Origin: Evernia prunastri
Taxonomy: Eukaryota > Ascomycota > Lecanoromycetes > Lecanorales > Parmeliaceae
Direction: 5' to 3'
Assembly (NCBI GenBank): GCA_003184365.1
Contig: NKYR01000029.1
Span: forward strand, 279,827-343,826
DNA length: 64,000 nucleotides
Of this stretch, positions 10,162 to 19,932 are shown in pieces. A model generated the notes under the pieces. That model searched no databases. It saw only the letters and a program-made list of their open reading frames with translations, and had not been told where the DNA came from. The position numbers and the translations under genes are program-made. How positions within the stretch are numbered: position 1 is the first letter of the stretch; the number at the start of each line of letters is the position of its first letter.

Positions 10162-10775
10162 ATGCCTTTCAGGAAGCATGCCTCCGTGCGCCAGCGAGCA
10201 CATCTACTACTCGAATCCCACTGGCGACCTGACGCAGTGGCCAAAGACGCTCGATGCAGTAGGGCAACGGCTTATCGATGGGAGAGGAACCTTGCACTCT
10301 ATGGTGATACTGTGGTCCCTCGAACAAGCCCCCCCGGGCGACAACGAAGCCTCTCGCCCGCTGCTGTGGAGGCCCTGCTTGAATATCAGCGTCAGAAACC
10401 ATGGCTATATCAGAATGAACTTGCTCGATTCTTGTATGAGGAATGGGATATACGCGTCTGTCAAGCCACTATTGCAAACACCTTAAAGAGAGCCGGAATC
10501 AGTCACAAGAAAGGTCAGCGTATTTCACACAACCAGAGCGAAGAGCTTCGTATCTCGTGGCAGGCATTTGCAAGTCAGGTGAAGGCCGAACAGCTGGTGT
10601 TTATCGACGAGACTCTGTTCAAGCTGCAGACGATGTGGCGATCCATGGCCTATGCTCCAATCGGTGATCCTGCTCGGTATCATGCTGATATAACACGAGG
10701 CGACACGATTAGTGTACTTCCTGCGTACACCACTGAAGGCTATCTACCTTGTACCGCGACAAATCAAAAATTACT
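10162..10775 (+). pseudogene. Truncated Tc1/mariner-type (DDE_3) transposase
   Basis: The roughly 200-aa frame begins with a helix-turn-helix region (ARCSRATAYRWERN), has an HTH_32-like middle (LEYQRQKPWLYQNELA) and reaches the first catalytic motif VFIDET, then SMAYAPIGDPARY and RGDTISVLPAYTTEGYL. In intact DDE_3 transposases about 120 more residues with the other two catalytic acids follow. Here the match ends near 10760, where sequence of the opposite-strand coiled-coil gene begins. The copy therefore cannot be active. Confidence 0.85.
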
Positions 10776-10789
10776 CTGAGAAAAGTTTG

Positions 10790-11821
10790 GGAGAAACTGG
10801 TCGAGCGACAGAGGTCCACTTGGGTCGGGCTCTCTGTAGATTGTTGTTCTTCTAGCTGCAACTCCGTCCTTTCATCCGCTTCTTTCTTCTGCCGATAGTC
10901 CAGAAATTTCTTCCATTCCCTCAATTCTTCCTCGAACTGGCTACATTCACCCTCCCAGTGGCAAAGAGCGTGAATATGTTCATCCTTGCATTCAGCATCC
11001 TGAATGTCAGGCACCGGCCCGACCGGACGGCTTGGTCTCCCACCTGTATCCACCAAAGTAGTATAGACTCGTTTCGCTTCCAGCTCGCTCCTCTCCTCCA
11101 TCTGACGACGAGATGTCGGCAATTCTATCAGTGACACAGCGCATTCCGAAAGAACCGCTGGAAGCTGCTTCTTGACCCATTCCAACCGTTTCTCCTCCGC
11201 TGCGAGCTTTTCCCGCTGTTCTTCTATTGTTCTCAGCCAGCCCTCGTCGGTCCTCCCACGTACTTTTCCCTTGGTCACAACCACTTCAGGATCTTTCCCC
11301 TGTATTGCCTCCACCGCTCGTCGGGCCCCTTCAATTATCTGCTTACATCGGTCGATCCACCTTTGAAAATAGGCCTGATATTCATTCCAGTCCGTCAGTT
11401 TATTCAGGCTTGATGTGAGCTGTGGATCGTGCGGGTACCGCTGCCGTTCCATGTCCTCTCTTGCGAATTCCGGCCGATGATCGCGTCTCCGTTGCAGAGT
11501 GTCGAGAAAATCCTGCCACCGTTGTAGTTCTTCATCGAGTCGCTTTTTTTCTGCTGCCCAGTGCGACACAATAACGCCAGCCTCGGTGGGATGAGGAGCG
11601 CGACGTGGTTTAGCAGTGCCATTGTAGAACAGCTCCTCCTCTTCTCTAGTATCTTGGTAGAATTGCTCTCCATCAAAAAGGACGGTCTTCCAGTGTAAGT
11701 TGCATCGAATCGGACGAGTCGGTCTCCCACCCATCTGTATCAGGGTGTCGTAGACTTGCTTGGCTTCGACTTTACACCGCTCTATGAATTCCTCATCGTC
11801 TTCAGTTGGGGTTTCGCTCAA
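10790..11821 (-). pseudogene. Coiled-coil protein, 3' end lost at transposon junction
   Basis: From an ATG at 11821 the frame encodes two related modules, each with VEAKQVYDTLIQMGGRPTRP or EAKRVYTTLVDTGGRPSRP followed by W-x-E-K-K-R-x-x-E-E-L-x-x-W-x-x-F-L. Charged helical stretches suggest coiled coils. After TQVDL the frame runs about 30 residues into transposon DNA before stopping at 10709, so the native C-terminus is missing. The repeated module and high Glu/Arg/Trp content recall uncharacterised fungal proteins, whose function I do not know. It is divergent from the caspase-like gene. Confidence 0.6.
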
Positions 11822-11946
11822 TCTAGGGGAGCAATCAGGGGGGATTTAGCTGGGACCGAGAGACTCTTTGAGTGACAACCACGATCAGATTACCTGCCTT
11901 AGTCTCCAGGGGTCTCAAGCCCAGCCTTGGCGCAAGGCTCCTCAGA

Positions 11947-12150
11947 TTAGTAATCCCAGTCTTGTGCGACGTCTACTAAAATTACACTGACCCGACAAGC
12001 TGCCTCAAGGCAGTTTCGAGGTTCCATCGTTCGGTCTAACATCTGCCTCTGGTCATTGGTACCAGCTCTCTCCTTCATCTTGATGGCCAACGCACGGTAA
12101 AAGAGAAGGCACTGATACATTTCGCGCTTGAATATACGGTGGGCAGACAT
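11947..12150 (-). CDS. Short ORF, possible 5' exon of the coiled-coil gene
   Basis: The 67-aa frame (MSAHRIFKREMYQCLLFYRA...) lies just upstream of the coiled-coil gene on the same strand. Splice-like GTAATC near 11892 and CTAG near 11825 could join a following segment to it, but the frame ends at a stop before that donor. It may be an upstream exon of an unresolved model or an independent small gene. Confidence 0.25.
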   Translation of the reverse strand: MSAHRIFKREMYQCLLFYRALAIKMKERAGTNDQRQMLDRTMEPRNCLEAACRVSVILVDVAQDWDY

Positions 12151-12176
12151 TTAGGCTCCAAGCCTTCAAGGGTCCG

Positions 12177-13750
12177 ATGAATACGATGGGACACAACAAC
12201 AACTCAGCCCAACCTACCACAGATGATTTACGACGGAAGTCATGTCCAGATCCACAGCAGGCTTCTGACGAGGCTGATACAGCTTTGCGGCAAAGGACTG
12301 AGGATGATCATTTAAAAAACCTTCAGCAGTTTGCCACAGAACTGAAGAAGGTCATTCCAGGGCTCATCGCCAAAAATCCCAAGTATGATCGGGTGAAGGT
12401 GCTCCTTTTATACTGGGAACATGGGGAACCGGACATGAAAGAAGAAGCAAAGGACTTGATGAACCTTTTCCGCGATGGTTATGGATTTGGTGTCGAAGAA
12501 TTCATCATACCCGCCAACGACGAAGCGGATGCAGACTTCAATGCTTTTCTTGCACCAGAGATCGCAAGAATTGGGAATAAGGATGGGAAAGATAACCTCC
12601 TGATCCTTTACTACGGCGGACATGGCGTATGGGACAAGGAGCACAACACCCATCTCTGGAAACCGGTTCGAGATAAGAATCATAAGTTGTCCAAAGTGTC
12701 TATATCGTCAGCAGATGTGCGTTGCCTTCTAAAAGCCGCAGGATGCGACCTACTATTGTTATTTGACTGCTGCTTTTCATTGGCCATGATGGGCGACGAT
12801 TTTGCCTGCAAGCGCCGTACCTGGCTTCTTGCGGCTGCTGGAAACGTTGAAAAGGCTGGTGGCACACCTGGAAAGACCTGGACCACTGCTATCACTAAGG
12901 AGCTTGAAGTACTGAAAGATTCTGGTGGTGTGAGTGTTTGCCAGCTTCATAACACAATTGTCAGGTATGATAAGATGCTGGAGACCTACAAGCTCTCGGC
13001 AACGCCACAAATTCGGCGCTGGTCTGCCCCATCCTGTCTAAGTGATATATTCATAGAGGTCCACAAGGAACAAAGCGAAGGAAGAGGTGCACCAGGCGTC
13101 ACGAAACAGCCGCAAAGGTTACAAACAGACGCCAGAATGCTGATAAAGATTGCTTCAGAAATCCAGCAGACGAGCTAAAACAAAGTCTCTGGGAATATTG
13201 GTTCAGGAGTTGCCCGCCCAATTTCTCCGACGTTGAGCTTGCCATTTTGAAGAAAATTGATGTCGTGCATTTGTTTGAAGCTAACTCTTGTCTCCTCCTT
13301 GTGACGATGCCGGTCAGTCTCTGGGCTTTCTTCCCACCTCATCCAGCCTATGATTGCATTGGCATGGTTCGTGCCCGCAAGGACTTGTGTCTAGATAGAC
13401 CAGGTGATATTCAGATTGGTCAACAATCCGTAAACGCTCCAGCAATACGGATTCCTAAGATAGGAGAGAATGTTGTAAATCCAACAAGCAGAAAGAGGCG
13501 GCGCATCGGCTCAGGTCAACGAGGAAAGAGAATGGACACCAAATCGGAATCAGCATCGCAGTTTCAATGGCAAAGCCCGAAAGGAGACAAAGGATCCTCG
13601 ATACGGCTATCCTTCCAACAATCAACATACACTAAAGAAGTCACTGACTTCGTTCCAAGCAGAGCGAGGAAAAATGCTTTTGATAGTTTGCAATTAAATT
13701 CAAGATGGTCGTCTTTTAGTTCTGAACTGTTCACTCCACGGGCTAGATGA
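12177..13750 (+). CDS. Caspase-like protease (peptidase C14 type), frameshifted near the 3' end
   Basis: The first frame (12177-13178, 333 aa) contains a caspase fold: beta-strand VKVLLLYW, the catalytic histidine in LLILYYGGHG, and the catalytic cysteine in LLLLFDCCFS. Later strands and the helical S subunit follow. A second frame, open across the first stop and running to 13750, continues naturally (SLWEYWFRSCPPNF ... LEANS-like ... LLLVTMPVSLWAFF), matching the C-terminal pattern I associate with this fungal family. The switch requires a one-base change near 13165-13180, with no intron consensus. The protease domain itself is intact, so a shorter protein may be functional. Fungal caspase-like proteases serve as cell-death effectors and as partners of gasdermin-like proteins; the gasdermin-like gene begins about 1.6 kb downstream, on the opposite strand. 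Confidence 0.75.
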
Positions 13751-14056
13751 TCTGGACTGATGGGCTGGACTGATAGTCTTGATATTTGACCTGGTTTGCG
13801 GTAGATTTTTGAGCACAATGGGAGTACTTTAAGTAACAACGAAGAAGAAATCTCTTGCGAGAGACTAAATTTGACGGGGGACTTTTCTAGGAGAATTCTC
13901 TTACAATACTATATATAGAATAGTGGTGCTCGGTGGACAGACTTGAGAATATTGGAATTTAATGACGGCTTGATCGAATCATCTATAGTGCAGAGTGCTA
14001 CTTATCTACATGCCAAGCATAAGAAATGCTTTTCAACAGAGGATTCTCTTGTCTTG
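13751..14056. other. Intergenic, nothing recognised
   Basis: This 300-bp spacer between the caspase-like gene and a small TIR element shows no gene or clear repeat. Confidence 0.4.
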
Positions 14057-14300
14057 TAGGGAGATCGGCGTCAAAAGTCCTGAACAGCGCTAGTGATAAC
14101 CCTAACCCTGCTTTAAGAAGGGGACCCTAGAATGCTCTCTTGGGGCCGTCTATGGGGGCTGATAGGGGCGCCGACCCCAAATATAGGCACAGTTCCCGAT
14201 GAGAATTAGGCGTATTGTCTAGGCAACCTTCCTGGTTGGGCGTTATCAGAGATCTTGGCAGAAGTCTTGGCGTTCAGGATTATTGACGCAGACCTCCGTA
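14057..14300. mobile_element. MITE-like element with about 29-bp inverted ends
   Basis: The left end (TAGGGAGATCGGCGTCAA) and the reverse complement of the right end (TACGGAGGTCTGCGTCAA) match over about 29 bp with a few differences and share TCCTGAAC at the inner edge. The TA at each tip fits a Tc1/mariner-type target. The 244-bp interior has no ORF but includes AACCCTAACCCTG. Related ends occur at 28,010-28,032 and 63,797-63,920. Confidence 0.6.
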
Positions 14301-15367
14301 GAACTTATCCTTTCTACCCACAAGAAACACTACCAGTCTTTTCTTCTACTGCCTCCTTTTTTGATACGTATTCAATCACCACACCATTGTGACGTCCATT
14401 GATCATGAGTCTGAGGTATCTAAGGGAGATACTTCAATTACGACTCCATTCAGCATCGCCGCAAGGTCTATAGGTTCCTCTGATAGGCCTACCACGCACA
14501 CACAACACATCTGACAGCGAAGGCCGATTATACCACCTCAAGCAAAGAAAGAACCACGAAGATCCAAGGCACCAAGATCACAAACCTAAATGATCTATCA
14601 GACTATGAGGAGCATCCGACACTCGCCGCAATCTCTTTCAGCGTCCCTCAAAGCCCCGCCGATACAATTGAGGAGGAGAATCAAGAGGGGGAAGATTCGA
14701 GTGACCCCGACATGCAAGTCTCGCAAACACCTGGCCTGCGATTCAGTGTCTATCAACAGTCCCAGAATCATTCTTCAAGAAACCGAGGGCTAGAACGTGC
14801 TATATTCATAGTTAGATTCGTATACTGGGTGAGTAGTTCGTCTATAATCGCTATAAGAAGGTCTACAGCGTTACTAGTGGCACTGGCACAATGACTCGGT
14901 ATCTAAAGAAAGCATACTCTATAAATCCTACATCTTGCGGAGCTACAGAAAAGAGGATATGAAAGAGAGGAGCGATTAATGCAGCGATATTCGAAGGTGT
15001 TTAGATAAGTTGAAAGACAGAAGAAGAGAGGAGAAAGGAACTCAAGGGTATAGACCTCGATAAAGCTACCCTAGAATACATCTTTAATAGACGATTCCTT
15101 AGAATATGCCATTTAATCACGTTGGGATAGAAGATTTTGAACCTTCCTAGAATATATCAACCCCGTCATTAGCCGAATGCTCCCTGGCGCGGGCATTACC
15201 GTGAAAATATATGCAGAAGACTCCATTACGGTGGGTATATAACGACTGTGTCACATGCTAGCTACAATGCACCCTGTTACTCCCGCACTCAAGGAGCTAG
15301 AAGGAGAGCATTCAGGGCGAAATCAGGCGGTAATTGTCCAGGGTGTGATCAATGACTCCCCGTTTGT
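14301..15367. other. Gene-poor stretch with one long open plus-strand frame
   Basis: From about 14515 to 14860 one plus-strand frame stays open without an ATG start and has an acidic section (IEEENQEGEDSSDPDMQ). It could be a fragment of a retroelement gag or of a host gene; no motif decides this. The remainder, to 15367, holds nothing I can identify apart from the 3' UTR of the gasdermin-like gene. Confidence 0.3.
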
Positions 15368-17453
15368 TTAATCACCATCTTCTCCGTCTTCACTGTCATC
15401 TTCTGAATCGTAATCATCTTTCAAATGAACGTCCTCTACAGTCCCTACCAGCTTGGGCACAAGCTTGAAGCGCGTGAATTGCGCTTCTCCTTCGGTTCCG
15501 TAACTATCCAATTCAACTTCGATAGCTTCTAGCCCCTTATCTTCATCTGCGCCGAGATATCTTTGATCCTTTCTCTCTCTTCTCAACTTACGGAAGATTC
15601 TTTGCGGATCCCACTGTATGCCGCAAAAGAAAAGAACAACTCCGTCTTTCTAAATTGGCCGATTAGCAAACAATTTCACACCAATCAATAGCCGAGAGCT
15701 GGTTGGTAGTACTCACATCCTCTTGTTCGATCCACGAACCGTCCTGCTGTCCCCTAACCCAGCTTGAACCAGGCGCTATTTCCGCAACGTTGGCCGCTTT
15801 GACTTCGACGGTCCAGGAGAATGTTGTTTGATGAGAAGATAGCACAGCGAGCACACGGCGCTCAGCGACGTGGGTTGAGGTGATGACCCAGATCCCATTT
15901 TTCTGTGTGTCTTTGAATTTTTCCAGAATTGAACTGGCGTTTTGAGCCAACCAGTCCACGGCTGTGGATAGTGGCTCTGCTCTATGGCGCTTAACTTCTC
16001 CATCGGCCATCATTATGGCGCCATTGCCCTTGGCTTTCTGATATTCAATTTTGATACTTCCCCCAGCTGGCATACCGGGTACACTGAATGCTTACTGTTA
16101 GAAGAAAAGGTTGGAACTCTTGGTTGGGAATGATGATGTCCAGCAGATATGGTAAGTCGGAAGGTCTTGGGAGCGCACACTTCGACCGCACCGCACCCAT
16201 CGGATAAATGATAACCCGGCTTGGCATGTTCAAGACTGATCCCGCTTTTTTTTAGGCCTGCATTGCATGCATAGAAATGGGAGCATGGGAAGAATGGAAA
16301 TGGGAGCATTGGAAGCTCATTTGAATGCTTCTCACATGGCCATTTGAAAGCATGGAAATGGGAGCATTGGAAGCATTGATTTGGGAGCTTGCTTGCATGG
16401 ATCCGGGGCCTGTCTGAAAGCATAGATGCAGTGTAGGCCTGTTCAGAAGCATGCATTGTACCATGGTATTGAAGCATAATGGGTAGGAAATATGGTACTT
16501 TTCAAAAATTTGGTAGAACCTCTAGGTGTTGGGTCCTAAAAAAAAAAATTGGTGACGGTGGAGCTCTATGATTATACTCCCTGTACGTTACGAATTAGAC
16601 AGCTGAACTGTGCCAGAAGCATGCCTTAATCGACTTATTGATAGATCTTTGTGTGCGAGACTTATCTAGGGGAGGTCTGGTGTAGTGAGGTTTTGTCTAA
16701 GGCCCGCAATTTAATCGCTCCAAATGCTCCTGTGGTATGGCGTCAATGACCTTCTGAACAAGTGGCTTTACGTCATCTGCTAGGCGGGGGTGAGGAGTCC
16801 ATTGAGTAGCCTGAGTAGTCATAATGACGACTGGTAATAGTCATGCGTTGTGGGTGGTCAGGCGTTGTGGGTGGTGGAGGAAGCGAATGCGACTAAGTGA
16901 GGTGTTAGGTACGCTCAGAAGGTACATGGATTTGTGTGGTATCTACACTAAAGACGAGGTATCTCGGCAGCGCGATTATAGTCTACCCGAATATTATCCG
17001 ATGGGTGCGGTGCGGTCGAAGTGTGCGCTCCCAAGACCTTCCGATGGTAAGTGGTTTTTGAAAATTTTGCTTTGCGAAGGCGGTACTTTTGGGCGCTTTG
17101 GGCTACGTGAAACGAGATCAAACATAAGATTGTCAATTCACTTACTCAGCGCCTGCATCAATACCGGTACTCGTCCCCAATAAATTCTGGGAAGTTTTGG
17201 GCTGAGACCAGTTCTCTTTTCCTCCCTTCTCCACAAGAGCAAGATATTTAGGACAGGTCCACCCAAGCGTATTCATGGCCGCCTCATCTGTTATCTGGGC
17301 GATTTTGTTCCAGGCCCCGTTCTCGTCGATGTAGCCACATGCTCCTGGCTTCAAGTCTTTAGCGCTAATCTGTTCGTATGGTGCGTGACCTTCAGGGTGG
17401 TGTTGGAGGCATTGCGCAAAAACCTTGTCCAGTCTATCTTTGGGGGCAGACAT
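15368..17453 (-). CDS. Gasdermin-like pore-forming cell-death protein, three exons
   Basis: Exons (minus): 17453-17146 (open to 17522), 16083-15717 and 15649-15368. Introns are 17145-16084 and 15716-15650. Splice phases agree and give about 318 aa. Exon 1 carries LKPGACGYIDENGAWNKIAQ, which parallels the gasdermin N-terminal 'glycine then strand' start. Exon 2 has MPAGGSIKIEYQKAKGNGAI, and WVITSTHVAERRVLAVLSS parallels the V-V-T-E strand region. Exon 3 has DGVVLFFCGIQWDP and an acidic Ser/Asp/Glu tail. These are family resemblances from memory, not a search result. Gasdermins are cut by proteases so that the N-terminal part forms membrane pores; fungal versions often neighbour a protease gene, as here. 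Intron 1 contains an 886-bp MULE; without it and one target-site copy the intron would be about 167 nt, so the gene may still be expressed. The alternative is an unrelated beta-rich fungal protein. Confidence 0.55.
16158..16207. repeat. Left 50-bp TIR of the MULE
   Basis: Identical, in inverted orientation, to 16994-17043. Its outer edge abuts the 9-bp target duplication at 16149-16157. Confidence 0.9.
16994..17043. repeat. Right 50-bp TIR of the MULE
   Basis: Perfect inverted copy of 16158-16207, abutting the second target duplication at 17044-17052. Confidence 0.9.
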
Positions 17454-17715
17454 TTGTCTATATAATTTTTTAATATAGTCTCTGTGCTGAGGTTCGATAT
17501 TAACGTTAAGAGCATAAATCAAGAACGTATAGTCTCTTAAGGTCTGATCTAGGTAAGGAGTGAAGCAGTGGTAGGATGAGGCTCAGAGATATCTCTTACC
17601 CCGCAGACAGCCTTACGGCGACGACGGAGAGTGGGGTAATCTTGAGGATCTCACCGGTCTTAAGAGTACATTCTAATCAACCGTGAGATGCGGAACAAAG
17701 TACTATCGCTAATCA

Positions 17716-19133
17716 ATAAAGATTTGTGTAGGTTTTCCTGCATGCCTGTCAGAGTGATGAACTCGATTTCTTGAGGGTCACTTACGGTCTCTTGCGCTTC
17801 TTGCGAGACTTGGTTCGGGTGAGCTTCAGCTGCAAGGTGAGGGCCACTTCCCCGGTGGTCTTATCGCGCTGGACGAACAAATCCAGGTCGCGATAGATGA
17901 TTCCGAGAAGGGCTCCAGGTCGGGATCCAGTGAACGCCGCGACCAGCAGGATCGTTGCCAGCTGAATCCGTTGCCGTTCTTGAGGGAAAGTGTTGGTATC
18001 ACTCACCCAATGGCAACGCAGCAGCTCCACGAAATCTACTGCATCTAAGAGAGGCTTATCGGTTTCACTGTCGTCCAGCCTGTGTTCTTCGGCTAGTGGA
18101 CCGTTGATGAACTGTTCCAACGGTTACTTGTGTGTAAAAGCATCAACGTGTGCGCCTTCACTTACATTGTAGATTTCCTTCAAGGTCAATGGACTGATCC
18201 GTCGACCTTTCCATTTGATGTAGAGCTGGCTCAGTTGATGCCAGTAGGTCTCGACGGAACTGATTTTCTTGACGGAGTAGTTGTTGCACATCCAATGAAA
18301 AAGTTCTTGATTCGACCCACCATCGACCTTCTGAGTGTGTAATAAGGATCGATGTCGACGGTGTCGCAATACCTGGAGATCGAGAATTAACAATGTGAGC
18401 AAAATGGCGGTATAATCCATACTGGGGGTTGGCTCACTCTCTCCATAAACCTTCGAGACGATCGATGTGTGAGTTGGTGACATCGGCGTAAAGAATCGTT
18501 GATCGGTGGCTTTTATCGACCTTCTCGTATCGTGCATTGTAGTATTCTCGAGCTGAGAGCGGGCTTCTCGTGGAGGGGGAGGTGTGAGAGGAGTTCGCGT
18601 GTTGCTGTTGAGCATGCAGCAATGCTTTGCGACGAGCCATAGCGGATGGCGGTGAGAAAGGTTGTCTGCGTGTAAAAGAGCGGATGTAAGTCCTTGAGGA
18701 TAGCGATGAATAGAGGGAAGTAAGTTAGGTATAGAAGGAGGCAGATAGGAAGACGGAGGGGAGGAGCAGGGCCATCTTTATGGGCACCTGAAACGGCGGG
18801 GGATCCCAGTGTCCTCCCTCCCTCTCTCTCCCTCTTGTCCCCTCTTGGCCTCCCCATCCCTATATTGCTCGACCACGCATCGAAAAGTTAGGTGAGCGAC
18901 CTATGGAGAAGTGATGAAATGATTAACGAAATGATGCACGAACGATCGTCTCGACTCGACGCGATCGACTAGCGCGCAAGCCTACATGCAACTATTGAGA
19001 GAGTGGGAGGGGGAGTGGGGGGAGCGCATCAGCCGGCATGGCGTGGGCAAAGGGACCCTGGTGCAAAAGGTGCTTAAAACGGCGTCCGAGTATGCCGAAA
19101 AGGGCGGCCTTTTCACCCGGATCCAGGTTAAGA
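17716..19133. mobile_element. Copy 1 of a DUF3435-recombinase element, truncated
   Basis: This segment is similar along its whole length to 47782-49182. Both copies end at the same base on the right, after ACCCGGATCCAGGTTAAGA, beyond which the sequences are unrelated. That shared edge probably marks the end of the element upstream of the recombinase promoter. On the left, similarity stops shortly inside recombinase exon 4, so the rest of the element is missing. Confidence 0.75.
17720..18640 (-). pseudogene. DUF3435 tyrosine recombinase, truncated and frameshifted
   Basis: The start (MARRKALLHAQQQHANSS) is at 18640. Recognisable parts are the core-binding section (KKISSVETYWHQLSQLY) and the box I arginine region (AAFTGSRPGALLGIIYRDLD). 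Relative to the intact copy, one base is missing in the T run of the FFHW codons near 18298, and everything after the start of exon 4 is gone, including the catalytic tyrosine region. It cannot encode an active enzyme. Confidence 0.8.
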
Positions 19134-19675
19134 CTCATTTTGCCGCTCATATGAGTCGAAGTTGGCCCCGTCCGCATATGAAAGCTTGGATAGACACCGA
19201 TCTTGCTCCGCTAAATCCAGCTTGACATCAAAATCAAGCATCAAAGAGCTGTTGAAATCAGCTTAATCCAGATATTTAAATTAGGGATATCTTACGTCTG
19301 GTCTGTATTCAGAGCAGCAGTGAATGTTGATTTGTATCTCAAGTACACCCAGATCTTTCTCCAGCTCCTTCCTTTCGAATGGCAATTTCAATGCTCGAAT
19401 CCCATATCGACTCATAGCCTTCCGACTTTTTCCTGGCTCTAGCTTCTTTTGCAAGTGCTCAAGATATATTAAGCATTGTTGGATGTCTTCATTAAGTGAT
19501 CTTGACGCGAAAAGTCTAGTTGCTCCTGGACTCCGAGCAAGCTTGTCCAGATTTTGAAGAACACTGATAAATGCCCTAACTTCCCGACACAATCGATCGG
19601 CATCCTTTTTGGCATTCTTGACGTGGGAATAGTACTCCGCGCAAAGAGACACGACCTTTAGAGATGTCTCTACAA
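19134..19675 (-). pseudogene. NLR (STAND) N-terminal fragment cut by the DUF3435 element
   Basis: Exon A (about 19675-19296) encodes VETSLKVVSLCAEYY followed by a helical domain with CLIYLEHLQKKL and ALKLPFERKELEKDL, the usual N-terminal domain of fungal STAND proteins. A GTAAG donor at 19295 and a CAG acceptor at 19249 join exon B (19248-19134), which reads LSKLSYADGANFDSYERQNE, the conserved linker just before the NACHT P-loop. The reading ends at 19134, exactly the edge of the DUF3435 element. No NACHT or repeat domain is found on the far side. The start codon is unresolved; an in-frame stop lies just upstream. Confidence 0.75.
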
Positions 19676-19932
19676 GTCAACTGAGACTATGAGGGCGAAA
19701 GGCAAGAATGCTTTTACTGGGTTTACGTTGGAGTTCAGTCGATAGAAGCCAAACATTCATAACCAAGTGTCTCCGTGTGTTCAGGTATAATACAATAGAT
19801 TTTGAGCCCCTTTCCGGACCCATTAGCCCAAGACTTTGTTCATCTGTCAAAGTGGTCGCAAAGCTCGCAATGTTGAAGGCCCAAAGCTGAATGTAAATCG
19901 TTTCACGGCTCAAATCACACTCAATCCTCCAA

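Larger units (their letters stand above)
16158..17043. mobile_element. Non-autonomous Mutator-like element (MULE), 886 bp
   Basis: The two ends are perfect 50-bp inverted repeats beginning CGGAAGGTCTTGGGAGCGCA. They are flanked by the identical 9-bp sequence ATGGTAAGT at 16149-16157 and 17044-17052, the target duplication length typical of Mutator-like elements. The interior has no transposase; it holds imperfect repeats of GGGAGCATTGGAAGC around 16275-16400. The element sits inside the first intron of the gasdermin-like gene. Perfect TIRs and TSD imply recent insertion. Confidence 0.9.
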
